A DNA stretch of 64,000 nucleotides from Metellina segmentata. Taxonomy: Eukaryota > Arthropoda > Arachnida > Araneae > Tetragnathidae. The stretch covers positions 15,969,018 through 16,033,017 of the forward strand of contig OX375872.1 in the NCBI GenBank assembly GCA_947359465.1, in the 5' to 3' direction. The notes beneath the pieces are model-generated. The model worked only from the letters and a program-made list of their open reading frames with translations. It had not been told where the DNA came from and searched no databases. Positions 22,194 through 33,045 of the stretch are shown here, one piece after another. Every line of letters starts with the position of its first letter. The stretch's first letter is position 1. The translations under genes were made by a program, and so were the position numbers.

Positions 22194-23597
22194 CACTCTA
22201 TAACAAAAAAATCGACACACCAAGAAGGAATCATCCGATTGCTTTGAAATTTCGTATGCAAAAATGTTTTGACCAAATATGCAAATGATTAAAATTTGGT
22301 GTCCAATGAATGAATAGTGCGATCTCCAGCGCATCGGAACTACGCATCCATCAGATGTATATAAGGAGTTGTTCTTGAACTGTTGTTAAAAATTTCTGTT
22401 GCATGGCGATTTAGGATACCTTTCAACGACTGAAAAAATGCCTCGCCGCAGGATTCGAGCTCATTACGAGCAACTTTCAGAGTTTGAAAGAGGTCGTATC
22501 AGTGGATTGAAAGAGGCAGGTTGGGGGCAAATCGGAGAATCGCTCGTCATGTGAGTCGAAGCGATGCGGCGATTAGAAGATGCTGGCGAGAGTGGGTGGA
22601 CAGTGGCAGATTTCAGCGTCATGATGGTAACAGTCGACGTAGGGCCACAACAGATCGCGAGGACAGAGTGACTGTCAGATCAGCTGTCACAGCGCCTGAT
22701 TCATCGCTATCAACCATCAGTCGTGCGACCCACACACGAGTGTCCACCATGACCATTCACAGACGGCTGAAAGAGCGAAATCTACGCTTGCACCGACCGT
22801 TACGCCACCTGCAACTCACGCCTGCACACTGTCGTGCCAGATTACAGTGTTGCTTGGCTCGATCAGGCTGGAATGATGCTGACTGGGGACGTATAGTCTT
22901 TAGCGACGAATCCCGCTTCTAACAGTGTCCTGACAATCATCGAAGACGGGTCTGGAGACGCCCAGGGCAGCGTGCCGATCCTGCTTTCACTATTGCACAC
23001 CACACGGGCCCTCAACAAGGAGTTATGGTCTGGGGTGCCAATATCCTTGATAGCCGGACCCCTTTGGTCGTCATTAGAGGTACACTTACTGCACAGCGGT
23101 ATGTTGACGACATTCTGAGACCTGTCTTGCTACCGTTCCTTTCGCAGTACCCTGGGCTTATTTTTCAGCAAGACAATGCCAGACCACATACGGCACGTGC
23201 TGTTATGAACTGTCTTCAAGCTTGTCAAACACTTCCTTGGCCAGCCAGATCACCAGATCTCTCTCCCATCGAGCATGTCTGGGATATGATGGGAAGGCGA
23301 CTGCATCCGGTAGGGAATGTTGATGACGTAGTCCGACAGTTGGAGCAAATTTGGCAAGAAATACAGCAGGAGACCATCCGGGAGCTTTATCGGTCTATGC
23401 CACGCCGTGTGGCAGCTTGCATCCAGCCTAGAGGCGGGTCAACACCTTATTGATCTCCTTACTGTAACTGAAATAAATCATTCAATTGTTCTGAAATTTT
23501 AATCATTTTCTATTCTGTACATAATTTTCCTACCCACCAATTTTTGTCTCCATCGGACAACTCCTTCTTGGTGCGTCGATTTTTTTGTTATAGAGTG
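22194..23597 (+). mobile_element. Tc1/mariner element, family B (1404 bp), youngest-looking
   Basis: The ends CACTCTATAACAAAAAAATC... match their inverse at the right end over about 36 bp with one difference (GACACACC versus GACGCACC). TA flanks both sides (22192-22193, 23598-23599). The transposase is nearly complete on the plus strand. Confidence 0.96.
22438..23453 (+). pseudogene. Tc1-like transposase, family B, two lesions
   Basis: Starts at ATG 22438 (MPRRRIRAHYEQLSEFERGR), followed by an HTH DNA-binding region (RRIARHVSRSDAAIRRCWRE). The catalytic triad is present: D in FSDESRF, D in QQDNARPHTA (codon 23172-23174) and E in SPIEHVW (23271-23273), with 32 residues between the last two. 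The end is PRGGSTPY, TGA at 23451-23453. Only two breaks are seen: a single-base shift in the run of Gs near 22525, and a TAA at 22921-22923 just after the first catalytic D motif. The rest stays in one frame, so decay is recent compared with neighbours. Residue spacing is counted from the sequence. Confidence 0.93.
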
Positions 23598-24289
23598 TAT
23601 TACATTTTTTAATTAGTTAATGTTTTCTTTTCCTTAAGAGAACTTAAGAACAAAATAATTTTGCAAAATCGAGGAATTTAACGGTTTGTTTTAATTTTTT
23701 TTAAATTAATGAGGAATTTCTCAAAAAACCATTTGTTTCCTGAAGATGACTTTCGTTTCCAAATTTTTTTCTAGCAAAAGTAAAATTCAGTATAGTTTAA
23801 AAATTTTAAAACAAAAATGATTTTGCCCATATTAAGTTGAATTCCAAAAACCCATTCTTGTTTCTTAAAGTTACAATCAATCCATTTGCATCCTTTTTTG
23901 TTGCGAACTTCTGTGGCAATCTTGGTCATATATGCCGTCATCATTACTTAGAGGAATCAAATGCCCCTTTATTTCTATTCATGCCGAAGTTTTTCTCCTT
24001 CTAAGTAAGCTAAATTTTGAATCTCTACTTGAGCATATATGGTGTGTGGAAAACACACACATATATATGCAAAACTTTTTTTAAATCAGGAGTGTTTCTT
24101 AAATGTGCAACACAGACTTCATTTGTTATTTTTTTTCGTACCACGATTTTTTATAGCAAAGAAAAAAATAACTTAAGAACAAGGTTTTGCTTTTACTATG
24201 TATAAAATGCATGGCTAACCTCACGATATATCGTGATGTTAGAATGCTGATGTATCACAACGTAAAAATGTGAACATCGCCCAGGTCTA

Positions 24290-24590
24290 CTAGGGGTTCC
24301 TACCCTTGCTCGCAAACCAACTCTACTTTCGCAGAGTCAATCTTCTGCGACGGCGAAACCTCCGCCCTCTGCCGTTCATTGAAGTCACAACGAGCTTCAT
24401 CGAGGCTTTTATTTCCTTGAGCATCGGTTTCATAAAGGCCGTTTGACGTTGGATAACCGCGCATTTGCGCGAGGAACAATTAGTTCGCTATCGCAAAATT
24501 ATACTTTTCATCGCATCAAATTTATTTATCAACCAATGTCAAAAATAATTGTACCATCAGAAAGATTACATTCTTATGTTTCCTGCGATG

Positions 24591-24643
<53 letters not shown>

Positions 24644-25012
24644 TATATATATATATATTATTAGGAACCACACAAATTGAAATTTCTAAAACAACTCGGC
24701 GTTGTGCAAAAATTCACATTGAGAGGTACCTACTCTAAAAAAATTACAGCTGAAGACTGAAAATGTGTATGTCTTTTGTTCACTCACGTTAGAACTTTCG
24801 CTTTTTTCGACACTAACACTTAATGCACCCTAAACTAATAGCTCCATCGGAAAAAAATATCTTTTTTATCTTGTTCCCTGTACAATTTTGAACAAACCAT
24901 GTTAGTTTCGTAATTTTTTTATCTGTACGTTCTCGGGAAACCGTCTAAGAATCCAGCGAAAAAAGCGAGTTTTCAATCGTGCAACGGCAGTAACATTTTT
25001 TTAATATAGAGA
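24290..25012 (-). mobile_element. Helitron family 2, second copy
   Basis: The plus strand starts CTAGGGGTTCCTACCCTTGC after an A, which is the inverse of a Helitron 3' end with its GGGT/ACCC-type hairpin and CTAG terminus. It ends at TATAGAGA, the inverse of a TCTCTATA start. The interior aligns with 5930-6564, including CGCAAAATTATACTTTTCAT and the CTTAATGCACCC block. A (TA)n run sits at 24590-24658 inside it. Non-coding. Confidence 0.72.
24590..24658. repeat. (TA)n microsatellite
   Basis: About 68 bp of nearly pure TA inside the family-2 Helitron. The other copy has a short AT-rich stretch at the same place. Confidence 0.95.
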
Positions 25013-25249
25013 ACCATCTACCTTGATGTTGTTATTTCGGTTGGCCGATATTTAACACGTGCTCGTAATTCACCGCTTTTCCCGATTTATGGTCTACCAT
25101 TAATTATTTATAAATTCAATAAATCAACTATAGCTCCGGCCTAATGTTAATTTTTACTATTGCGAAATCCTGTGCACAGACCTGACTAGCGTGTATTTAA
25201 TTTCACATTTTGGTTTTCCTCTTTTTTGAAATTTTACATTCTCATGCCT

Positions 25250-25645
25250 GTAGCGATAGGTTAGAATCAACGGGCCCTAACACTATGTTATATGGTGGAC
25301 CCCAGTATCAGGTTACGTGAAGGGCTCCTCTACCAAGTTAAACGAGCCTCAGTACCAGGTTAGATGACGGAACCTACTAACAGATTAGATGACATTCTGT
25401 AGTGCTAGGTTAGAATCAACGAACCCTAGTACTACGTTAGATAATGGACCCCAGTATCAAGTTAGATGGCGGAACCCAGTACCAGGTTGGATGTCGGACC
25501 CCAACACTCGGTGAAGTGACGGATCTTACTACAAGATTAGGTAGTTCCATTTCCAGGTTGGAAGATAGACCCCAGCACCATTCTAGATGGTGGGCTCTAT
25601 ACTAGGTTAAATTGAAGGCCCCAATACTAGGTTGTGATCACGGGC
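25250..25645. repeat. Short-period degenerate minisatellite, locus 2
   Basis: Around 14 imperfect units of about 25-30 bp based on CCCAGTACCAGGTTAGATG. The same family as 20430-20665, about 4.8 kb away with a Tc1 element and a Helitron between. Confidence 0.8.
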
Positions 25646-25759
25646 TTCTCATGAAATGTGTCAATGCCTCACTAGAATTTATTGTTTAATTAGCAAAAAT
25701 GTATATTTTTTCTCCATTCCTTGCACTCTTATTGCGCAGCTATATACACGGAAGAGCAA

Positions 25760-26790
25760 TTGAATTAGGAATACATGTGTAGTAGCGCGAAGCACCACCT
25801 TTCGCCTTTATGACGGCCGCGATTCGTCTTGGTATGGACTCGATACGACACTGGAAGCGATGGGAAGGCATATATGTATATCCACGACTCCTGAACAATC
25901 TCCCACAATTCACGAAGATTAGATGGTAGATGGTCTGAGGCTCGTACATCTCTCTCAATCGCATACCAGATGGGCTCGATTGGATTGCTGTCACGTGACC
26001 TTTGACCAAGAAAGCACGTGCAGGTCTGTGGAATGTTCATCCAACCATTCGGATACAATTCGGGAATGATGTCACGGTGCATTGTCCTGCTGAAAGACAA
26101 TCTCTGTAGTGGGCTGTCGAAAACGAACATACGAGAGTAGATGGTTGTCAAGGATATCCCGGTAATGTTCACCTGTGAGAGACGATGTCACACGTACCAG
26201 GGGTCTCATTTCAGTACATGTGAACAATCCTCAGACGATAATGCCACCTCCACCAGCCTGAAGAGACCACTGCAGTCAGGAAGGATCCATTGCTTCATGT
26301 GGATTACGCCGTACACGTACTCTGCCATCGGCATATACCAAAGTGAATATCGAATCATCACTCCAGGCAACATTTTTCACATCTCGACGGTCCATTGGCG
26401 ATGTTCCCATACCCATGCTAATTGTTGTGCAGTCAAAAGAGGGACTCTCATGGTACTATGGCTTCTGCACCCCATAGAGATGGTTTTGGATGATGTGGCA
26501 GCTTATACATTCTTGTGCACCAGCATTAAATTGACGGGTGATCTGTTTCACTGTGGCCCGCCTAACCGCTGTTACAATACGGGCTAGCCGACGGCGACCT
26601 TGCTCATCCACACGCTGTTGTCCGCGGCAGTTGACCCTGACAGGGATGGTTTTACCGGAATCGATGTACTCATGGTACACCCTTGAAACAGTGGTGCGTG
26701 AAAATCCGAGTGTCTGCACTACTTCCGAAATATGGAGGCTACTTGCCCACAATCAAATGCGCTTAGATCCGCACTCTTACCTATACTGCT
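25760..26790 (-). pseudogene. Tc1-like transposase remnant, family C
   Basis: Reading on the minus strand and allowing frame changes gives: an HTH start ISEVVQTLGFSRTTVSRVYHEYIDSGK, shown here as its core LGFSRTTVSRVY; GRRRLARIVTAVRRATVKQI; WSDDSIFTL with the first catalytic D; GGGGIIV; EIVFQQDNAP with the second D; and the usual Tc1 tail IAAVIKAKGGASRYYT. At least four stops or shifts are present (for example after YGVQKP, in QQDNAP followed by a stop, and around 26000). I could not find terminal inverted repeats, so the element edges are unknown. Confidence 0.82.
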
Positions 26791-26799
26791 TTTGACTAT

Positions 26800-27955
26800 T
26801 ACTGATACCGTAAGCAGCACTCCTTATCTTGTCAAACAGCTGCTTACGTTATTTGCAAGCCGCTTCCAGGCCTGCGTACATTTCCAAACTTGCATAATGC
26901 CAGCTATTCCTACTTCAATTGTTCTTCAGTGTAAATACAATGAAGTTAAACTCTGAAATTGGACTACGCATTGCAGTTCAAAACCTTTCCATATTTCCAG
27001 GTTCTCCTATTTCTTCCTGTCCTAAGGTTCCTGGGACCCTATGTGAAGCCGCATATAAGGTCGCCACACCATACTATCTAGAACGAGTGGAGATCCTAAG
27101 AAATAGAAGCTTCTGTACTATGCTCACCAACTTTAAAGGGAGTCATAGAAGTCATTCCCCTCTAGGAGAATTAATAATTAATATTACGTAAGGTTCAATT
27201 TCAGATTAAGCTTGTTCATTAGACATGATGGCTAGATTTTTAATTTTTTCAATTGCCATATACTCATTTTCGTATACAACCGCTTTCAAAATGGTTTTAA
27301 TTGTGTGTTTTCTTTTTTCATTTAATGTTTTAAAGATCTTCAAAATAGAACCAATAAAAGTGTTTTCATTCATAAAATCATTTATCTCTCCTTTATTTGC
27401 ATTCCCCAGCAAATAAGATGATCTAACTGTAATTCAGAGTTATAAAATAGAACATTAAAATGACATTTTTCATGAGAATTGTTTCAATAAGAAAACCCAC
27501 CTCCATATGCGGCAGGATATTAGTCAATCTTTATTTGAAATACCACAAATGGACATCAGTTGAAAATTCGGAAAACTAATTGTGCCCAATTATTAAAATA
27601 ATCACAATCATGCAGGAAAACTGAAGATGTTTTTCTTCTCAAAATTGATCCCTGCTTCTATTTAGAGAACCGCTTTTTTTTATTACAGTGAAGAATTATG
27701 AGGAGACAATAGGTCTTGAACCTCTAATTACCCATTGAGAAGGTCTTTCGCATACACTTTGCTGGTTGTTATGGCAACCGTATGATGAATCTCGCAAATC
27801 ATTAACTTCTTGAGGGAGTTGTTTTTCCCCTGTGTGTTTTCAAAGCATACATAAGCGAAAAGAGTTGTGTTAGTCCTTGAATAGATAAAAGCTTTACCAT
27901 GTCTGGCTTGCTGAAAGGATCCAACTGCAGCTCTGGCGTAAAACTTGAAATCCTT
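26800..27955. other. Spacer, nothing recognised
   Basis: Mixed-composition DNA with short frames only. No termini, domains or periodicity that I can support. Confidence 0.4.
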
Positions 27956-27961
27956 AATTAA

Positions 27962-28075
27962 TGGTTGGGTTTTTATGGCGCAAAGTTATTTGGCCACGCT
28001 TTGACAAACAGCGGTAAGTCGACATACAGGCAAGAAAGTTTTACAGACACAGAAATTGAAAGAAGAGGAGATGTA
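27962..28075 (-). mobile_element. Fragment of second SINE type
   Basis: GGTTGGGTTTTTATGGCGCA and the following CCACGC...GACATACAGGCAAGAAAG match the 3' part of the retroposon at 55776-55983. Only the 3' end is present. Confidence 0.5.
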
Positions 28076-28084
28076 ATTTCTAAT

Positions 28085-28295
28085 CTCTAGCTGGTTGGTT
28101 CTTTTGACCAGATATCTCGTCATTAGAAAAACTACCAGATCTTGATAGACGAGATGTGTCATTAAAAGAAAACTAATCAGATACTGATCTCGTCATCGTA
28201 AGAAACGGAAATATCTTGATTATGAGATATCTTGTTATTAGCAAAATTGGTCAGATCTTGATGGACGATATATCTCGTCGAGGTCCCTTGGAGGG
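28085..28295. mobile_element. TTAA MITE, copy 2
   Basis: Contains AGATATCTCGTCATTAG, GATCTTGATAGACGAGAT and GATATATCTCGTCGAGG. The right end GGAGGG is followed by TTAA (28296-28299). The left end is degraded. Confidence 0.8.
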
Positions 28296-28299
28296 TTAA

Positions 28300-29520
28300 A
28301 TCAGAGTTGATCACGCAGTATCACTAAAAACCAATCAGCAAAACGTATGAGAATTCGGTTAGAAGTTTTATAAATCTGTTAAGAAGTCAAATTGAAATCT
28401 ATTAGTAATCGATTGAGAAGTTTATAAATGCCTATTAAGGTATCCCCCTTATACTTTAAAACGCCATTCTCTCCCAAATTTCACATTTTTCAAATTTTGC
28501 ATATCATTTTACTACGATTCGTTAGCTCTTTAAATCCTTCCAAATTTTACTCCTACGACCATTAGAACTGGAGATATGAAACTTTTAAAAAGTAGTGACA
28601 TCGATGGACATGCAGGTTTATGTTGTTTTTTGCTTTTCTCGAAATGCAATTTCGCTAAGCGTTGCTCTCCGCAAAACACAATATCTCAGAATGCATTAGC
28701 TAATAAAATTCTTTCGAAATTTTAATACATGTTCTGAATAGTATAGAGCAGGGTTTGAAAAATTATTTAATTGATATGCATTAAAAAATATTTTGAGCCG
28801 AATGCAAACTTGAATATTGTTTCCATTTGCTCTTTCATCAAGCTTTATTCAAGGATGACTGACGTTTTTAACTCCACAATTCATTTAAATATAATATTAT
28901 AGCTATGATTGTTGTTCAATACCTGAATCAATGTTTTTAAAAGACAATTCACTTTACAAACTGGAAAAATTTTAACTATTTTTTTCAAATTTTGACCTTT
29001 TGCGTAAGTGATATTTTGTGCTGTTTTTAAAACTTTTGGATCCATTTTTATGAAAAATAAATTTGAAACACAATATTTTCTAAAATAAAGTGCTTTTTAT
29101 AGTAAAAATAAATATTAAAATCTATAACCCCCCCTCAGTCTTAGTTCCGTAATAATTTTAAAAAAATTGTCTCAGAAGAAATACAGATACCTTACGTTTG
29201 TAAGGCTAATTTTCCAGCGAGTCTTTCACAAAACAATGAGAACATCGCAAAAAGCAAACTTACCCATTTCTCCTCTTCATTCTTTCAAACGGGTATTGGT
29301 CGCTATGATAACGGATGGAGCTTCCCTTGGCTGTTTATGTGCCCTTTGAATCAGAAAGCTGTTCGTATCGATTTAGTGATTATAAGGCTGGTGGGATGCA
29401 GGTTTTGGCGACTTTTGGCGCTTTCATAGCTTGAACAGAAGAAGGGAACTTGGGAATTTTTTGATTCAGGAAAATTTTAATAAATGTCAAAGTTTGTTTG
29501 CTAAAAGTAACTTTTCTATT
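28300..29520. other. Spacer, nothing recognised
   Basis: AT-rich DNA. C-rich words near 28443 and 29127 were checked as possible inverted termini and do not pair. No coding signal. Confidence 0.4.
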
Positions 29521-29529
29521 CCTCTTACC

Positions 29530-29940
29530 CCTTTGAGCATCACTAGATTTGTGAGTAGTGTAATGCTTCTTTTACCTCAAAACACACTCAACGACTTAAC
29601 AACCACATCTTTCTAAAGAATCTATGGATTCCTTCAACGCTTAAAAAGGTCCTTGATTGAAATTTGATTTGAGAATTGATCTTTTCCTCATAAGTAGAAT
29701 TCATTTGAGCGATTCTATTAGTCTTATTTCTTTGGAATATAATCCTTCGGAACGATTCCATTCGTTTATTCTTCTGTAGAATATAATCCTTTAGGAACAA
29801 TTCTATTGGTTCATATTCTGTAGAATATAATAAATTGGAACGATTGTATTGATCCTTCTCTATGATTGGAATCCTTTGGAACGATTCTATTTCTCTATTT
29901 TCTTAGAATCATTTGGAAAGATTCTAGTGGTCAAGTATTG
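29530..29940. repeat. ~42-bp minisatellite (GGAACGATTCTATTG), locus 1
   Basis: The first part (GTAATGCTTCTTTTACCTCA) is shared with 53256-53330. It is followed by about six units of roughly 35-45 bp containing CCTTTGGAACGATTCTATT and TAGAATATAATCC. A related array in inverse orientation occurs at 31520-31725. Confidence 0.75.
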
Positions 29941-30699
29941 ATTAGGAGACAGTAGAAGTTAGCAGGTCAATATTGGTTAGAAGCCATCTAGGGAAGACAG
30001 CAGGCTGCAAGGTGGAATTATGGGTGTGAACCCCTCGGAGGGTTAAGATGAGTATGGATGCTGCGAAAATATAATTTCGGGTTTGACGTAATGATGGCAT
30101 TGCTGCATTGTTCAACAAATTAGTTGAATGCAATTTCCAAAATGGAAATCGTAACAAGTTCGACCTTCAGGAACTCAATTTAAGAGAAATATTCCTCAAT
30201 TACGTATTTCATTTTTTGCATTACAGACAATTATGCTCCTAATTAGACTTCGGTTGGAAATTTTATGGCAAATACTAATTTTCTCTGTGCTGGATTATTT
30301 TTGCCAAAATTATATTTTAAAGTAAAGAAATGTTTCTTCCTCTTTTTGCTTATTAAAAAAATTCACATTTTCTACGAGACAGTGAGAGAATACAATTATT
30401 TTATAAACGGGATATTTACGCTTTTAACAGCTCAATGTTCGAGCTGTTTGAGAGCGAGACGAGGTTATTGTTTGAGAGGGATTTTCATTGTAAAACAAAC
30501 CAGACGTTCTGTGAAGATTTTGCTTCTATACAAATGCTCTCGCATGATAAGTATGAGTTTTCTTAAAATAGTTTTTTACTGTTTCAGCAATATTTGACGT
30601 TGAACCTAATTGGCTTTGAGCACTCAGTCACCATGTCTGAACTCGAAATTTATTCTTTGGAACTTTTATTGTGGTAGTGCGTAAACAAATAAACTGACG

Positions 30700-30944
30700 T
30701 AGAATCAGGATAAATAGAACTGGGGTAAAAATCTAGCCCATGTTTCCCGCAGGATTCTAAAGAATGAGTATACCAAATATGGTGTGAATTGGTCTGAAAG
30801 TGATCGTAAAAACACTCAATATATCAGTCCTATGGGGTTTTCGAACCCTTCTGTGCAGATTCAGGACAAATAGAATCGGATTAATATGCAGCCTATGTTT
30901 CCCGCAGGATTCTAATTGATTAATGTACAAAATTTGATGTGAAT
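30700..30944. repeat. Tandem ~156-bp duplication, possibly LINE 3' tail
   Basis: GATTCAGGA...AAATAGAA...CCTATGTTTCCCGCAGGATT...GTGTGAAT occurs at 30700-30793 and again at 30856-30944. The phrase around CCCGCAGGAT followed by a ...GGTCTGAAAGTGAT motif resembles the 3' tails of RTE-type LINEs, and a TA run follows. The LINE assignment is an inference. Confidence 0.5.
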
Positions 30945-30963
30945 ATATATATATATATATATA

Positions 30964-31505
30964 CCAAAAAGTATTTTTTCAAAAAAAGGGGTAAGTAACT
31001 GGTAGGCCCTCATTTTGCTTGTATTACAGCTGCAACGCGTCGAGGCATACTTTTCACACGTTCTCTGTAACTTTGGACAGGATAATTTGGTCTTGCCTAG
31101 ACTATGTCAATACTACGGCGATGATATTTGTTTCTTCCAACATGATCAAGCTCCATGTCATATTGTAAAAAGTGTGTTGGACCAGTTTCTTGAAAATGAG
31201 GGGAATTTGCTTGACTGGCCTGTTTAGAGCCACGATCTCAATCTGATTGAGCACTTGTGGGAAAAACTCAAGCGACGAGTACGACACCACCACGCACGCC
31301 CATCTTCACAACAATCTCTCCTCACAGCCTTGAAAGAGACATGGCGAGCTATTCCTGCTGAGACTTACAAAGAACTTGTGAAAAGTATGCGCAGACGTGT
31401 TGCAGCTGTAATACAAGCAAAAGGAGGGCGTACCCGTTACTAAATAGATAATAAAGCACTTTTCTGAAAAACATGCAGTGTCCAAATACTTTTATCCGTA
31501 TAGTG
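30964..31505 (+). mobile_element. Fold-back Tc1/mariner derivative, family D
   Basis: The right end reads CAGTGTCCAAATACTTTTAT then CCGTATAGTG and TA, a normal Tc1-type end. Instead of a normal 5' half, the left side (about 30985-31062) is an inverted copy of the element's own 3' coding end (about 31371-31441), including the inverse of GTTGCAGCTGTAATACAAGC. The result is about 540 bp with long inverted arms. Confidence 0.8.
31096..31443 (+). pseudogene. Tc1-like transposase C-terminal remnant, family D
   Basis: Encodes the last third of a DDE transposase: FFQHDQAPCH with the second catalytic D, then LIEHLWEKLKRRV with the E (34 residues between, counting one in-frame stop after DWPV), and the usual end AAVIQAKGGRTRY then TAA. 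The N-terminal HTH and the first catalytic D are absent. There is a stop at 31225-31227. Confidence 0.88.
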
Positions 31506-31519
31506 TATCTTTTAAAAAG

Positions 31520-31725
31520 ATCATATACCAAGAAAATGACCAACAGAATCTTTCCAGAGGATTCTTTTCCAAGGAAATGTGATCATCAGACTCTTTCCAA
31601 AGAATTCTAATTCAAGGAAATCAACCAGTAGTATCTTTCTGAATTATTCTTATCTAACTTACCGATAAAAAATCTGTCCAAATGATTCTATTTTAAGGAA
31701 AGGACAAATACAATATTTTCAAAGG
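31520..31725. repeat. ~45-bp minisatellite, inverse orientation
   Basis: Units of the type AGAATCTTTCCAGAGGATTC and CAAGGAAAT, inverse of the unit at 29530-29940. About four degenerate copies. Confidence 0.6.
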
Positions 31726-32280
31726 TAGGTAGAATACCTGGTTTCTCTGAAATAATAGTTTACCCAATCTTAATTGATAATTTAATCACCCTTGAACTGT
31801 ATGCTCACCTCTTTCACCGAAGAAATCGGAGTCGAAAACTTGATTGTTGATGAATATAGATTCTTATAATTTTTTTTTTTAATAATCTCATCACAAAGAA
31901 ATTCAGAGATCGGTTTGGATTTGTCCCTTTGCCAAGTTTAAAAAAATTTCTTATCTGTTTTCGTCGTCAGAAATATTGCATTTTTATATTGTCAGAAATG
32001 ACGCAATGCATTTTTGGTAAGAAGTGCTATCCATCATTTCTGTCTCATGAGATTTCAAACTCTTATGGTTAAAAACTAAAGTATACTCTTTCGGTACGTG
32101 AGAGAAATTTTCAGATCATTTTAAAGGAGCGTAATAAACGTGAATGAGCTGTTTTTCTCTTTTAGAAGAAAGGGGCGTTTAGAATTCTACTTGTAAAACT
32201 TTTATCTTTAAATAATTTTAACTTGGTTTGCTTCACTGTCGTACAATTTTGTTGGATCGCTGTGAATTTTAAAGTATTAC
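31726..32280. other. Spacer, nothing recognised
   Basis: AT-rich, no support for genes or elements. Confidence 0.4.
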
Positions 32281-32284
32281 TTGC

Positions 32285-32851
32285 CACGTACCTGCAGTGA
32301 GCCTCAAATGCCAAATGAATATTTCGCATTTCCTCAAAATTAAGAATGGTGAAAATTAATATTAATCTCGTGCCAAGTATCTGCAGCGGAGTATCTCAAA
32401 TGACAAATGCATATTTCACATACCATCCAAAATTAAGAATGACGCAATCTTGGATTAATCTCGTGCCAAGTATCTGCAGCGGAGTATCTCAAATGACAAA
32501 TGAATATTTCATATCTTCTCTTCAAAATTTAATTGATGCAATCTGAGATTAATCGCATGCCAAGTACATGCAGTGTAGTACATCAAATGGAAAATGAATA
32601 TTCCATATCTTCAAAAATTAAGAATCATGAAATATGAGATGAATCCCGTGCCAAGTATCGGCAGCAGAGTACCTCAAAGGACAAATGAATGTTTCAAATG
32701 TCCAAAAATTAAGACTGATGTAATCTGAGATTAACCTTGTGTCAAGCTGCAGCGGAGTATCTCAAATGGAATATGAATGTTCCACATGTCCAAACATTAA
32801 GAATGATGCAATCTGAGATGAATCTCGTGCTAAGTACCTTCAGCGAAGTTC
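32285..32851. repeat. ~92-bp tandem repeat, about six units
   Basis: Units begin CTCGTGCCAAGTATCTGCAG and contain TCTCAAATGACAAATGAATA and GATGCAATCTGAGATTAAT. Clear unit starts are at 32367, 32460, about 32553, about 32644 and about 32735, spacing 88-93 bp. The outer units are diverged or partial. Confidence 0.92.
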
Positions 32852-33045
32852 AGGGGTTGGACAAAAATATGGAAACACCTCGTGAAATGCATGCTTGAAA
32901 AGAAATGTTTATTCTAGAGAAATGTGTAGGTGGCGCTGGTGTTTTAGTCTACTGACGCCACCTATACAACGTCGTAAATACGCTGCGCAGGTCAGTTGTT
33001 GTCGGGGCACTGTTCAGTGAAGTTGTAATTGCATGCACACTAATT
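32852..33045 (+). mobile_element. 5' end fragment of Tc1-like family E
   Basis: CAGGGGTTGGACAAAAATAT then GGAAACACCT is the kind of terminus this family should have. Its inner ten bases are the inverse of AGGTGTTTCC at the right end of the 41769-42810 copy. AAGTTGTAATTGCAT at 33021-33035 recurs just before that copy's start codon. No transposase frame follows. Confidence 0.6.

Noticed and set aside
24443..24664. Open frame with long Ile-Tyr run
   Set aside because: Produced by the (TA)n repeat inside a Helitron.
28440..29135. DNA transposon bounded by C-rich words near 28443 and 29127
   Set aside because: The words are in the same orientation and do not form inverted ends; no interior coding remnant.
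32285..32851. CRISPR-like regular array
   Set aside because: The whole 92-bp unit is repeated with no unique spacers, and the DNA is eukaryotic.
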